Positions 10,801 to 25,800 of a DNA stretch of 64,000 nt are shown in pieces. The stretch's first letter is position 1. Each line of letters starts with the position of its first letter. Both the position numbers and the translations under genes were made by a program. This stretch comes from Didymodactylos carnosus. Its lineage: Eukaryota; Rotifera; Eurotatoria; Philodinida; Philodinidae. The DNA lies in contig CAJNOQ010000153.1 in assembly GCA_905250885.1 (NCBI GenBank), positions 1 to 64,000 of the forward strand, written 5' to 3'. Under the pieces are notes generated by a model. That model made no database searches and was not told the origin of the DNA. It saw nothing but the letters and a program-made list of their open reading frames with translations.

Positions 10801-13800
10801 CACGGAAAATCAAGGTCTTGCTTGGCTTCCATTTTGAAAAAGAGCTCCCGAGCCACCAGTCCATGAAGAAAAATCGACACAATAAACCGATACAAAAAAT
10901 TGGAAAAATTTTACACACAATCTGGTTTTTCAAAGGTCTCCTAGAAAACCTGTTTCGAAAAACTCTTCTGAAAAAAAATATTTTACTTGCCAAAACATGT
11001 CCCTAAGTCTTTTCTTTCGCATGCCGAAAACCGAAGCTCTCTAGCTGCTTGCTGTCAAAAGTTATTCTCTGCTGAGAAATAGGTAGTACAAGGTGTGTAA
11101 CACCGGCCCCAAAGGGTTAAAACTGAAAATCCATTTTTGTTCATCGAATGACAATCTCATCTTTTTTACGTAGAGAGATATACGATCAGGACTTCATTTT
11201 TCCATAGACCGATATTCCCTACTAAATGCTGTAAGTCACAACTATCTGTTGTTTATCTGTCAAAAATTGTTCATCGTATTTTGAAATGGTTCGTAGTATA
11301 TACTTTACGTTCTAGTTCTTATTTGATCTAATTTAATTATAGTTTTTTTCACTTTTGCTTACTTTAGTCCAGAATTTTCCGGCATGATTTTGATTGTATC
11401 TGGAATAGTTGTTGTTAACAAATCATCGGTATGATTATTTAAATTTAAAATTCCATTTTTTAATGATGGTGGAAATGATTCAAATGAATCATCTCGACTA
11501 TCACTTTTCTCCAAAGATGTTTTGCTTCTTAATCTTGAACTGCCACTGTGTTGTGTTAAGAGTGACCCATTTGTTCCTTTTAAAAACAAGAAACATAGAC
11601 ACTAATACTTTATTATATTTAGAAATTATTACCGTCCGTCTCAATAAATCCACTATCTCTATTTGGACTTGGATTTCTTTTTGATTTCTGATTTCGATTG
11701 AGATCATTTGAAGCGAGAACAATTGCAGAATCTCCATCATCTTTTTGTTCTCCATTCGTTGTTAGCAAGCGTTTTTTTTTTGTAAATGGATTTAATAATG
11801 ATAAAATATTTCGTGATTCTGCTAAATGTTCAGACGATTTTGTTTTAGTTATAAACTTATCTCTAAGAAAATTTATGGCAATATTGGAAAATTCGACAAA
11901 TGACAATGATGCAAGATAAGATGCTATTATAGTGTTGTTGTTGTTGTTGTTAGAATTTGAAGATAATCGACATGTACCAATAATAATCTTTTCTTTTTGA
12001 CGAGATAAAATTGTAATATCATTTTTAATTTGTTCTAAGGATGATGAGATAATATTTTTTCCATTTAAAAATACGAGAATATCACCTAAACAAAGAAAAA
12101 TGAGCACCTGAGATACGTTTTATGATATAGAACTGACTGGACATAAGAAAGTTTGATTATACAAATTGTAAATAGTTTACCAAATTAAAAAGCAGTTTCT
12201 ATACCAGAAAAACAAGTGTCAATCTATTAACTCCTTAACTGTTATTGACGTAATATTACGTCAAAGCAATCTCCATGGAAAAATAGAGATTAAAGTTTAT
12301 TGTTTATAAATCTGTGCTTATAAATCTATATCTATGGGATATATCCGAGGTTCTACGATAGTTCAGTACCATGTGAGCCATAAAAAATGAGGCTCTCAGT
12401 ATTTGTTATTTACCTCATGTTTTTTTAAGACCTTAAGGTTAATATTTTTTTAAAAGATGCGCGTCGAAATACTCTACAAAATCATACCTAAACTTTAATC
12501 TCAAAACTTCAGTCAAAAAAACTACGCAAATTATGTGAGAAGCGAAAAAAAATGAAAACTTTGTAAACTTGGTATTTTTTTCGACTTGAACTTTCTCTTC
12601 TACTATTATTTCCGTAAAAAAGTGTAGCAAAAGTGAGAATGGAATTTGTGTTTGTTACTTTCAAATGTGCTCTTTCTCATGGACTATAAAAAAATGTTTA
12701 GGGCAGACGGTGTGCTCGAGAACGAAATTTCAAAAATATGTTAAAAATTTGCGACCTCTTCATTTCCAACACTGTGCTCAAGTAAGAAACGGAAAACATG
12801 ATCGAAGTTTAGATTTTGCAGTTACTTAGAGAAGATCAATTAATCATTTCTGATAAAAAATCCAAATTCGATCAAAAAATCTAATTTTATTTTGTTGGAG
12901 TTATGGGCACTTTTACTGAAAGCACCACCATATGCAGAATTTAAAAATTAATGAAAAAATGCAAGAGAACCGACAGAAAAATTATTATTTCACTGTGAGT
13001 TTTGATGTGAAAAAAATTGACGTATAACTGAAAGATAGAGTGAAGTCAGGGCTACAAAATGGCTAATTCAGTTTTTCTTACTTTCAACAATGTTAACACA
13101 AGGAATTATTTTTGAGTTTAGAAAGTTTTCATTTCTTTGCGTTTCATATAATTTGCTTAATTTTCTTGATTGAAGTTCTGAAATTAAAGTTTAGGTATGA
13201 TTTTGTAGAATATTTCGCCGCACATCTTTTAAAAAAATATTAACTCTAGGGTCTTAAAGAAACACAAGAAAAACAGAAAATACTGAGAGGCTCATTTTTT
13301 ATAGTCCACTTGATACTTCACAAAAGACTAAATTCTTTTATTTTAATCATTTATTTACAGCAATCCTCATCAGTAGAACTATCTTTTGTATATATCACAC
13401 GCAATCTATATGTATGTCGGAACGCGGAGGCAGCATAGATTATTACCATTTAAATTACTAAATGTTTATTTGTTTGAAGTTTGCTATTTTAAATTTTCTT
13501 ATTAAAAAATATAACAGTTAAGGGGTTAAATGATGTGCTAATTGTAAATGGTGTCTTCTCGTTTTGCCGACTTTTCGCCACGAAATGAGAATATGACTTC
13601 AAAGAATATCAAAGGTGGCAGGGCCCTGTAAGAGTGAGTCGCCGAAACGAGAACTAATTTTGTAAATATATGTTGAGACAGAGAAAGAACATTAGAGAAA
13701 GATAATTGAGCTTTTTTAATGACAAGTTTTCCGGTTTTATAAATGTTCTTTAACCAATCACAGCACGATATACTAATTGCAAAACATGACAGAAGACAGC

Positions 13801-16800
13801 CGATAATTTACTAGATAGTTTAAACTTTCCTATTATATTCCCCGTAGTAATCTCCGTTTTTTTCTTCATTTTGCAATTTATATCGATCGATATTTTACAT
13901 GAAATTGTCTTTTTACTTCATTTATAGAAACTATATTCTGTTTTATGTATTTAAGTTGTTTTTTTGTTTTATAAACTGAATATGACATAAGGAAAAATCT
14001 CAATGATCGAACGTTTCCGGTTTGTTCTATTTTTTTTTCTTTACCATGTCATTTCACTAATTCAAATAGAAATTTTCACTCTGTTTTTGCTTTTTCTTTC
14101 AAAGAAAAAGAGCTACATACTTTAGAACAATTAGTTTCCATATTTACTCTAGTAGAACTTTTTGTTTTTGTATAGCTGAATATTAGCTTATATAATATAA
14201 TATAGGTGAAATCATGCCTTATCAGTTAACAACTAGAGAAGAAGAATTAGAATTACAATTCTAGACTCTGATATTTCAAAAATTTCATGTTATTTTTTGC
14301 TATGCACAGAATTCATTTACAATATCTGACTGTTTTTTCTCTTTTGAAACATAATTCGGTTTACAAGAATTCTACACGTCTATACATATAGAAATTGTTT
14401 TCTCGGTTTTTTTTCCTAGTAGGCATACCGTATAGACATATAAAACAAAACCGATCTCAAAAAAAATATAATAAAAAAGCAAACTTCAAAATCAAAGACG
14501 TAAGATATATTATAACAAAAAAAAAAAAAAAAGAAAAAGAAAAACAACAACTGGAAAACATCAAACAAAAAATTAATACTGATCACTCAAAATACATGAA
14601 GAGTATCAATGTCCAAATAAAAAACAAAAAAAAAAAATCAGTGATCTATTCTGTTCTCATTGATTTTTATGTTTTTTATTTTTTATTTTTTGGATAAGAA
14701 TAGAAGTTTATAACGATTGATACTAAAATAAGTTATATTAATAGAAAAAACTATAAAAAAATATTGCTCATATAAACAGAAAATTCCAATTGCCATAGTG
14801 TAATATGAATGAAAATACTAATTGAAAAAATAGACACTAGTAAAACTATATACATCGTATAAGATGATAAATGCAAACAAAAACTGTTTTGGAGACGATC
14901 TACTATCAATGAAAAAGTTTCAAATAAACTGGTTAAGTACAATAGTGTTTATCTTGCACAATCATATTGCTAATTATTTTAATCAACGACTAGGAGACAT
15001 ACAACTATTCTTAGAGAATTTTACGTATTATGAATATCGCACAATGAAATTAATGATCGTTAGCTCAATAGTTCTGTCAAACGCAGATTTTTTTAGCAAA
15101 ATGTAGAAAAGTCGAGAGAGTATAAATAAAAGAACACTGTTATATTAAGTTAGAGTGTAAGTAATTCTATTTAAAATAGTTTTGTGACACTCGTTTAACT
15201 TTACGATAACTGCTAAGCTTTCAATAAAAATAAATAAGAAGAAAGAATGATATTCTAGATGCAATTTGATCTGACCATTTAAGAATTGTCATCATCATTA
15301 TTATCTAATATTGGTTTGTCAACAAGCTTAATACTTTGACCAAAAGTATATAATTCAAATACTTGTATTTGATTAAAACCTTTGAATAGTAATTGTGCAG
15401 GAATGTAGAGCGTTTTCTGTGGACCAATATTCCAGTAACGGCCAATATTAAACCCATTGACAAATGCAACACCTTTAGTAAACTGAGGTAACGATAAATA
15501 GGTGTCATATGGTGTCTCATCTTCAATTGAAAATGCGCCCAAAAATAAACACGGACCCATATTCAATTGTCTATTTAGTTTATCAACTTTATTCCAATTT
15601 GTTACACCAGATATTCCTTTACGAAATTCGAGTGAATAAATGGTCCAATTTTTAATACTAACATCATTATTTAACAATACTTCTCCTTTAATACCTTTTC
15701 TTGAATTATCAATAGTAGGCCCAAAATTAATTCTTCCCATATTTTCAACAAGAATATGTAGTGATAATTGTTCTTCATCGGTTGATGGTAAATCAATATA
15801 AAATTGATTATCAGTATGTTTTGAATTGAATATAACATTATTATTGATTAATACAATGGCATTATCAGCGACGGAGGTAACATTTAGTTGTATTTTTGAT
15901 TTTGGTAAATTATTTAGAACAGTATGATAGACAATAAAACCGGTCGATTGACCAGAAAAATTATTAATCGATAATTTTTCCATATTTATCATATTTTGAC
16001 TGTGTGATTTTGTTGTCAACAAATCATCTTCTAATATTTCTAAAAATGTTTTATACCCTTTTATTTCAATTGTTCCATAGCTTGCTTTTTGCGATGATAA
16101 TGGTACAGTTGGTAGAAAATATTCGGGATTCGATATCACAGAACGTTTAGTATTAAAAATAAGTAATGATGGATTTTTTTCATAAAAATTTTTAATAACT
16201 TTTCGAATAGCATAATATTTTGGAGTAGGATCACCTGATTCATTTAGTGGTGCATCATAATCATAACTTGTAACCAATGGATTATAATGTGATTTTGGAA
16301 AATGGTGACCACCAGATGTAAATCCGAAATTTGTACCACCATGAAACATGTAAAAGTTAATGGAAACATCTTTTAAATTTAATATCTCTTCTACATCACT
16401 TTCCAATTGTTCGGCATCGTAATAACCCCTGGAGCCAGTATTATGTGTACCACCCCAATAGTCAAACCATCCAGTCCAATATTCTGTTATCATTAAATGT
16501 TTATTTGGACGAAATAGTCTCAATTTATCCAAATTTGCTTGAATATAACGTTGAAAATTCACTGTCGCCCACACATCTGTTAAGGTACCATTTTTAAGAA
16601 CCTCTGCTCCATCGGATGTCAAAAATAATTCTGTTAAACCGTTCGCTTCATAAATCGATTTGATTTGTTCTAAATATTCCTTATCGCTTCCATATGAACC
16701 GTATTCGTTTTCGATTTGAAATGCTATAATAGGACCTTGACCTTGACGATTATATTGATATTCAGCTAGTATTGGTAACAAAACGTCATAGTATTTTTTT

Positions 16801-19800
16801 AATGCGGCCATAAAACCAGAATATGTGGTGCGAACACGCATATTATTATCTTTTAATAACCAACTTGGAAGTCCACCCCATTCATATTCGGCACAAATGA
16901 ACCCTAGAAGACGACAACAGTATAAGTATTAAAACAAAATCAACTAAAGCTTTTACAATATACCTGATGGTCTTATAATAGCAAACATTTCATGTGATCG
17001 TATTAATTCCAAAAATGTAACAATATCTGCTAGTCCTTCTTGAAATTTGTATTGGCCTTTCTCCGGTTCATGTAAATTCCATGGAATATACGTTTCAACG
17101 GTATTCAAACCAGCTGCTTTCATTTTTTGTATTCGATCGGACCATAATTGTGGTAAAACACGAAAATAATGCAGTGAACCACTCAATATTCGAAATAATT
17201 TCTGTTCTGTATTACCATTTTCATGATATAAACGTATTAATAAATTTCGTTTATCATCAAGAGATAATGTGGGTTCCGTTTTACTACTGAACATTGTGAA
17301 TATTATATAAAGGATAATGATAAAAATAATAAAAATAAGTAAACTTTGTCTTTTTATACGATAAATTCTCATAATATTTGAAACGCTTTTTCCCGTTTCT
17401 TTTTCTTATCATTAACAATAAACAAAAAAAGATAAGTAAAATATGTGAACGGAGTTGCCGCCACCCTTTAAATGTTTTATTTAGAGTGACATACATATAC
17501 ACACACATAAAAACACAACGTAAAATTAATCCACATGTTAGTTTATACCATACAAATGTAATGACCGCACTGCATGTGAAATACTAAAACTTGTTTTCTC
17601 TCTTGATTCTATGTATTCATAGGCTACTATAGTTTCCTTAATGGTTTTTTTTTTTTCTTGCTCTCTCTTTTTTCTTTTTCCTGTTGAAGAAAATCGTAGC
17701 TAGTTTTGTGGAAAGCGTGCTAGATTAGAGTCATGTTCTTCATCTCTCATGTGTCTAACAAGAAAAAAGGTTCATTATTCTGTAGTAACAGCAGTAGATA
17801 GAAAAATCATCTTCTGATAAGGGCAATATTCCTCTTGATTTTTTTCCGTTTTTTTTTTTGTTCGAGCTACATCATGTACACACATTACAGAAACTTGCAT
17901 GCTGAAGAAAAAAAACATCGCATCACTTGAAAGAATAACGACTGTATACATATATAAATTCGACTTTCATATTTTTGTTCTGTTCTGTTTTGTTCGTTTC
18001 TTTACACGACATGTAAAATAAGAAGAAACAGAACACAACTCAGATACAGATGGGCATAGAATGATGGTCTTTTTTTTATTTCGCTCAAAAAACAAATGTT
18101 AACATCGAAACGATATTTTATATAACTGTGCTTCATGGCTTTTTCTGTTATATAACGAAAAATAATATCGTGTTCTGCTTTGTAACTTTAGTACAGAAAA
18201 AAAAAGATATATCTTGCCATTTACACGTAACTTTAATTACTTTTACATTAGAAGGGTTTATAATAGCAAAAGTCAAAAGGTAGGAGTAGGGGATACGATT
18301 TTGACGTCCGTACTCGTAGGGTTTATATCAGCAAGTAGGACAACTTTTAGCTTTTCATGTTCAAATACAAAGATACTTTTTTGTTAACTTTAACAGTTGT
18401 GGCGGCCTTACTTATGATACGCGTTCAAAAATCCTAAAAGAAAATATATAAAAAATCGATTATCTTTTTTTCCACAAAACATACTCGCACACCTTCAGTG
18501 TGGTTAGTTTCATTTTTTCTAATTTATTATTCATTGTTTAGGTTTTTATGACTAAAAGCATGATTTTATTAAATAATACATAATTATTATTGGAGCTTCT
18601 GCATTTAATAGCTGTAGCTTATTGTAAAAGTATTTGTTGTATTCCAGAAAAAGTAACGACAACTTGTTTTCCTACTTAATTAAATTTTGAATAAATTTAC
18701 AGATACCATCTTGTATTCTCACAATTATAGTAAAATTCAATTCTTTTGGACAAAAACAATGGTAATGAAATGTAATTTTTAATGAAAAAATATAACGTAA
18801 CAAGCCTTTTGCCTATGAATTTACTAAAAACACAATGAAAATTGACAAAGGAGGATGTTTACGAAGCCTGTACTATTTCACAAACTAAAAACATTCAGTT
18901 GTTCAAATAAGAAAATATAAGAATTTTCAGCTCCGTCGATTTATTGATTCATTTTTGGAGCTTCAGCTGTTGCAGTACTCTAGTGAGAAACGTAGATATA
19001 TATACGTAGATATTTTTCTAAGATCTTAGTAGGATCTTACCAAGATATAGATTATTTTGTCTAAGACTTTTCAAGATTGAGTGAAACTCTGTTAGGATCT
19101 TAATGGTAAGAATTATTATGTTTTTTAATAATATTTATTGACGATTCACTAAGAATTTTTGAATATCCAGTCGACCGACACTGTTCAAAATACAAACTGA
19201 ACAAATTTGAAGAAGAGAAATTTCATATTTTCGGGTGGCTAATCCATAGATCTTGACTTGTAGTGTACATTCTCTAAAAATTTGTTGGATACTTTAGAGA
19301 GAGCAAGTACGAGCAAAGTCTGCAAGAAGAAAGATATCGTAAAATTCAGTTATGTTTACGTTTTTACTTATATGGATGCATGAGAGCAAAACAAAAAGGT
19401 GAATAAAAGTAGCGTCAAATCTTATTCAGATCTTAAATAAGGTCTTAGAATATCTTACCAAAATCTTACTAAGGTAATTTTAAGAAGTGTCTAAAATATT
19501 TACTAGGGTAGTATTAGACACGGTATAACTCATATAATCACATAGATTTCTACAGAATCTATAAATAAATTGCTTATTGAAGAGGATTACATTTACATAT
19601 TTTATGCTTGAAGTCTCCATGGGATGAGAAAGAAAAACAGTAAGTACTTTACATTTTTTTTATCACACATGAAAAATGATGACATATTTGTGATTAGGAA
19701 AAAATATCTACGTCGCATAAAGTATTATTTTGCTATTAGTTTATTGAAAAAAATTTTTGTTCTTTTTCTCTTGTTCATATAGTAGATATAAGCCTTTTTA

Positions 19801-22800
19801 GCTCGAGAGTTGATCATTGACCGATGAAAATTATATTCATTACATATCTTTGTTAATACTAAATTCGAAAAATTTTAGTTAACTGAGCAAAAGAACTTTC
19901 AGATCTATGATGTAAATTATAAAAAATCTCTCAAGTTTAACTTTGATTAAGGTAAAAATAAACTTTGACATCAATTCATTTCAAGCTAAGATATTTCGTA
20001 GTCTATTTCACAAACATGAAATCGAAAAACTTAAGGCAAAAAGAGCGGAAGAAAGAACCTTAAAGTAGTTTTTCAGATTTAACTTAAACATTTAACTCAA
20101 TTTTAACTTATATTTTATTTGAAAAATACACCGAAAATATATTCCTGTAGAAAGACAAGGTAGCATATGTTAGGTCTAGTATCCGACAAAATATTTAATT
20201 TGAAGCCATATTCGTCGCCATTTCAAACTAGTTATATATTTTTTAAAATGAATATTACTTTTCATAGTATATCCCAATAGGACTCTTTTAGCTTAAAACT
20301 GTTGATACTAATTGTGATAAGGTGTTGAATATCTTGAAATATCTTGTTAATGAGGAAATTCATCTCGATAAAACAGTCACCAGAGTTTATTTGACATCTG
20401 TCGATAAAATACGATTGAAGAGATCATCATGACTCGCCTAGTGTTTTTATATACATGTATCTTGATTAACACTAGAACGCCCAAAGCGGTCATTTTGACC
20501 GTTACTGTTTTTTTTTTAAAATTTTATACTTAAAAATGGTTCTGAATTAAAAAATGAATTAAAAATTTTGCAAAAAATAATTTTTGTGGGACAAATTAAA
20601 AGTATGACATAATTTATTTTTAAATAAATTCTATGCAGTTTGTTTTATTAAGGATAAAAATCACAAAACGGTCAAAATGGCCGCTACAGGCGTTCTAGTG
20701 TTAATTGCAATGACTATTTATCGGACTTTATCATGATAAGATATTATCGTGGGATGAGTCAGCATTATCTCTTTCATATTTTATCGAGATATGTAATAAT
20801 ATCACAAGAATTAGTATGATTACCAAGAATAAATGATTCATCTTGATCATTTTCGATAAAACAATCGTCAGTTATAACAGAAATATCCCGATACATCTAA
20901 TATCTACGCGTATTAGCGCAATAAAATGCTATTAACGATTATTTCAAATTTTTTTAACGCGACATCTGTTATGTTTATCGAGATTTTTGTTTTATTTCGA
21001 TAAACTTCGACGATCATTATCGTCATTTTACCGGAATAAAAAACTTATCATCATGATCGTATCAGTTATTGTGCTGATTATACTATCGAGATAAAACGTT
21101 AAAAATATTTATAGAAAACTATCGAGGCAAATCGATCATTCCAATATGGCTTGAGGTTTCACTATGATAAGTTATGTATCGATATAGCTTGTATTCATGC
21201 TTTTAATAGATGTTATGGTTCTAATATGGTAATTCTAATGTTTATCGCGATAAACGGTAACTCATCGATGATTTACAATAGAAATATAATTAAGAAATTT
21301 TGTAGCAAACAATTTTGGCGATTCTGTTAGATCCGAACTAGTAAAAAATTGAGGGATAATTTGAAAATATGGAATTTAATCAAATGTTAACTATATCGTG
21401 TTCTTACGCTTACTTAACGTTCAAGACTAAAACATCATTTGGAATCTTCTTTGTCTTATTCTCCTTTTGTAAGAGGAGACAAGACTGCCAGCAGCAAATT
21501 ATAAACGAGCTATGAGGTTCAATATACCATGTGATTCTCTAGAATCAAGGGAAATAAAGAACATTTAATCAGCTGAGATCTCGAGAAACTGTAGAATTCG
21601 TTATATCAGTATATGTTATACAGCTCGCTAATTCAATAGTCTGCTGCGATAATTAGACATCGACATGTATATCAAGTCGCGATTTATTATGATATCTTTT
21701 CTATCACTTTCTATCCGAACAAAAACAGTATCGAGATAAATGTCCACTAAACTGCCTAAAGGGATATCCCAAAAAAAATAGTTCTTAGGATAAACAAGTT
21801 TGTCATCATGGTGAGTCTTTCTATCTTGTTAAATAATAGAAAACATCGTGACTAGTGGATAAAACAGTCGTGTATCACGATAAATTTATTGAAGAAGTCC
21901 TCATAAAGTTTTATATATGGTAGAAAAGTATAAAACTGCATGTATGCAGGTAATTTGTTAACTTACCATTTCTTATTCCATAATTGTAGATATTTTCCGA
22001 TACATTATTAACCAATAATAATTTCTCTTCATCTACATCATAAATAAGATTAATCGGTTTTTCTCGACTTAAATCGTACACATAAAACTTCATTTGTTGT
22101 TGCCATTTTTGATTCGTTCTTGCTAAAGAATTATCATGACTGTTATCATTATTATTATTATTGTTACTATTTTGTTGATGAATGGATTTTAGTGATCGTG
22201 ATGGTTTTTGTGCATCATTTAAGCAACTAAGACTATTACATGAAATTGTACCTTAAAAAAAAAAGAGAGAAAGAATTATTTCATTAATATTAGACCTAAA
22301 GCTTTTCCTTATCAATCTCATCATTTATTAGAATAAATGTCTATTTAGAACTAAATCAACTGTCTGAAAATTGGGGATATTTCTCTTTTTTTTCTTAAAA
22401 TTGTTTGTATTACTAATTGAAGTTTATTACTAATTGAAGTTTATTAATCATTGAAAAATCAACATGTCATACCTTTGTAATTAGCCCAAAGTGATGTGAG
22501 CGCAATTTTTTGATATAATTGAATTGTATGATTATCAATCATTATTACGCTAGAATCTGTATCTTTCTTAAAAAATTCATTATTGTTCTTCTCTTGTATT
22601 TAAAGTTCAATATGACAAATTCAAAAGAAATAAAAATGGCTTGAAGAAAAAGAGGCAAACAGGCGGATATAGATCACATTCTCGAAATAAATCTCTATTA
22701 AATGTTACAGAAACAATGCAATGACAAGTTTGAGACATGTATAATAATCTTTTAGTGAAGAGTAAGCAAGTTATAATTATATACGGAAAGGCAATAAGAG

Positions 22801-25800
22801 AGAACGAATAGAGAAAAGTTTGAACAATATGGTCTAGATCAAATGGATTATCCTATTAATAAAATAACATAATACATAACCTTCAAATAACATGAGTGAA
22901 CGATATCAATGTGTAAAAAAAAAAAAATCTTCTTTTGTTTTCGTACAATTGTCTGTTTTCAGATATGGCATTCGTTCACTTTCTATACTTATCGTTATTT
23001 TTCGATTTTTTTTCCCCGCACACTCACACATGTACCTCATTTGTATTTTGTACAATATGATCGAAATCGATATTTATCATTCGAATGGATGTGTCTTTAA
23101 CTGCAAATACTTTAATTTTTTAAATTAAACTATATATTTTCTTTCAGTTTACAGAACTGAGAACTACAACAATTTAAGTATATGTCTCAGAGAATCATTA
23201 TCTAGAAAAAATGTATAATTGTCAACTAAACAGTCTATGTAACTGTCAAATGCTGGGAGTGGTAGGAAATTATTGTTTATTTTTCAATTTCGTAATACCC
23301 GTAAAACTATTTAGTTATTTGATTACAGAGACATATATACGAAGATTTACTTGTACAAATTCATATTTTGCATTAGTTTTCTTAGTGAAATTAAGATTAG
23401 AAAACAATACGATAATATATTCTAACAGTCTACAATGTATTTTTAGATTTAATGGTATAGATTAAGCATTTTTTGAGTATATATTTCAATTGTATTATCT
23501 AATTTATCAATTTTCTTAATTTTAGAAAGATGTTCACTTAATCCTCTCGATACAAGACAATAAGGCTAAACATATGTTTGTAATTTATTTTATCGTGAAT
23601 ATATCAGCTGATTATCTCCATATGATTGAACATTAGTTGTAGAAATATGATAACAGTTTTCACAGATACGATGCCTAAGAAATTCATCATATATAATCAT
23701 CAATGTTCATATGTCTAGATTCATACAAGCTAATAGTATTTGAAACAATAAAGTCTTAAACACAAAATTTGGTATAAATGTTTTTCTTTTTCTGTAATAT
23801 TTCATGTTTATGTTTAATTATGTAAAAGATTACCACATACAATATCTGAATTGTAAATGTTCATTTTTTTTCGAGCAGGTAATAGTCATGTTCAAAATTT
23901 TGAAATTGATCAATCGTAGACTATTTTCAAAATGCCAATGTTCATCTTTGTAAATAAATCATTATGTTATATCAATCGAGGATTTAAAAGTAAAAGGGCA
24001 AGGAGAGAGAGCAGCAATGTAGTAAAAGAAGAATAGATATATAAACCAATTTTCTATAGACGATTATCGTCATGTATATAGAGAAGGCTATTGAACAATT
24101 CATAGTCTATAAATTTGTCATTTTTTTTTTCTCAAAACGAATTATGTTACAAACTCCCATTTTAAAAATTGACCTATACCATATTTTTACAAAAAATTCA
24201 AAACTAACTATGGAAGTGCAGGAAGACATTTTAAGCTCTTCTAAATCTTAATTAGTAATACATGTTATAAAATTTTATATTATATTTATTTAATCAAATT
24301 GCAAACACAACTAGTTTACTGATGTTATCGTTAGAATGGTGATTTACTCTTAAGATAAATAATCGTCTCAAAGATCCAAGAGAAAAAAAGCTCATGAAAT
24401 AAACTCGTTTTACGAATTGATATAACTCAATTTGTAACTGTTTCAACAAATAAAATTTTGAAATATCTCATTTCTAGTGTATTCTTTTCATAAGAACAAC
24501 AGCAATGAAATATGATGATAGTTCTCTCTTGAGTTGAGTATAATTAGTTATTATAGCTATATGATCAGTTTTTCTATCTTGTTCATTCATCTGTTTGAAA
24601 TTACACACAAAAACTATAACTGTCTTCACTGTATAATTATTGTCTGTTTATGGATAAACATTGCCGTTATTTGCTATTACTTAATAAAAGGAGAAAGTCC
24701 ATCATTTTGTAATATGATAAATTTATGATCAAAAAACGCATAAATTTCACCCTCACCAAAGTTCATTCGTTTATTAACTAAAGTATTATCGTAATGGTAT
24801 ACGTTGGATTATATGAACAGATCAATAAGAACAGAGTTTCGTCTCAACTAAACTACAACCATATGTTATTAATATATCTCATTCAAAATTAGCTTTCTTA
24901 TTACACGACGGAAAGATACTAAATCACTTTTGAAAAACTGTCGTTCTATGAGAATGTGGTTTATCATCCGAGAAAACTTTCTGATAAAAATCAACAATCA
25001 AATTCTCGTGTTCTATCGATGTACCCCTTCAGTTAATCAGGAATTAGCGCATAGCAGGTATCACATTGACGAAGCTAAAATCAATTTTAATATTAGATAT
25101 CTTTTATGGTTAACTATCACGCAGCTAATGTATGAATATAATCATTGAGAAAGATTTATTTTAAAATCACTTTTTAGCTTGGTTTAAGAATAAATACAGG
25201 TTTTTATATCGAAACATATATACAGGGTGGCTCAAAAGTGACTTTACTGAAGAAAAATTTGAATATTTGCGTCATCTTTGGACTAAATGAACTGATATTT
25301 TTACCGCTGGAGTAAAAATATCAGTTCATTGTAGAGGAGTGTTCATAGGTCATATCCATAAGAAAAACGTTTAAAAATACTTCTTTGAAGTATACTCTTG
25401 ACTTCAATAAAAAAAACTAATCTATGATGAGTAAGAAAAAAACGTTTTTATTTTCCTAACAAAAAAATAAACGATATATGTCATTTTTTCGTTTAATTCT
25501 TCAAACTATTATCGTTGGGTCTCAAATTTATACCATAGATGCATGTCTTGTTACTCAGTGTACCCTGAAAGTTTCTATAAACAACTATAAACAGCTAGGA
25601 TTTATTGAAAAAACTGCAATAATGTTTTTCCTAACTCGTTTAAGGTTGCAGTTTTTATTGAAGTCAACGGTAATACTTCAAAGCAGTCCTTTTAAACGTT
25701 TTTCTTAAGGATATGACCTATGAACACTCCTCTATCAGCGGTAAAAAAAAAATCAGTTCATTTGGTCCAAAGGTGGCACAGATATTTAAATTTTTCTTCG

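Larger units (their letters stand above)
17373..21966. other. Intronic stretch between the nested beta-galactosidase and exon 3 of the PDZ-like gene
   Basis: This is 4.6 kb with no exon I can support. It should contain the promoter of the nested beta-galactosidase just right of 17372. It holds a possible degenerate inverted-repeat element at about 18990-19510, a TTAA-flanked miniature element at 20470-20700, and a region at about 20300-21900 in which GATAAAACAGTC-like and TATCGAGATAA-like words recur. Confidence 0.5.

Noticed and set aside
14214-14264. Short plus-strand frame MPYQLTTREEELELQF after an AG acceptor-like site
   Set aside because: It looks exon-like, but there is no neighbouring exon on the plus strand and it is too short to support.
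22892-23465. Series of hydrophobic plus-strand frames
   Set aside because: They are in T-rich intronic sequence of the PDZ-like gene and overlap in several frames; typical of AT-rich noise.
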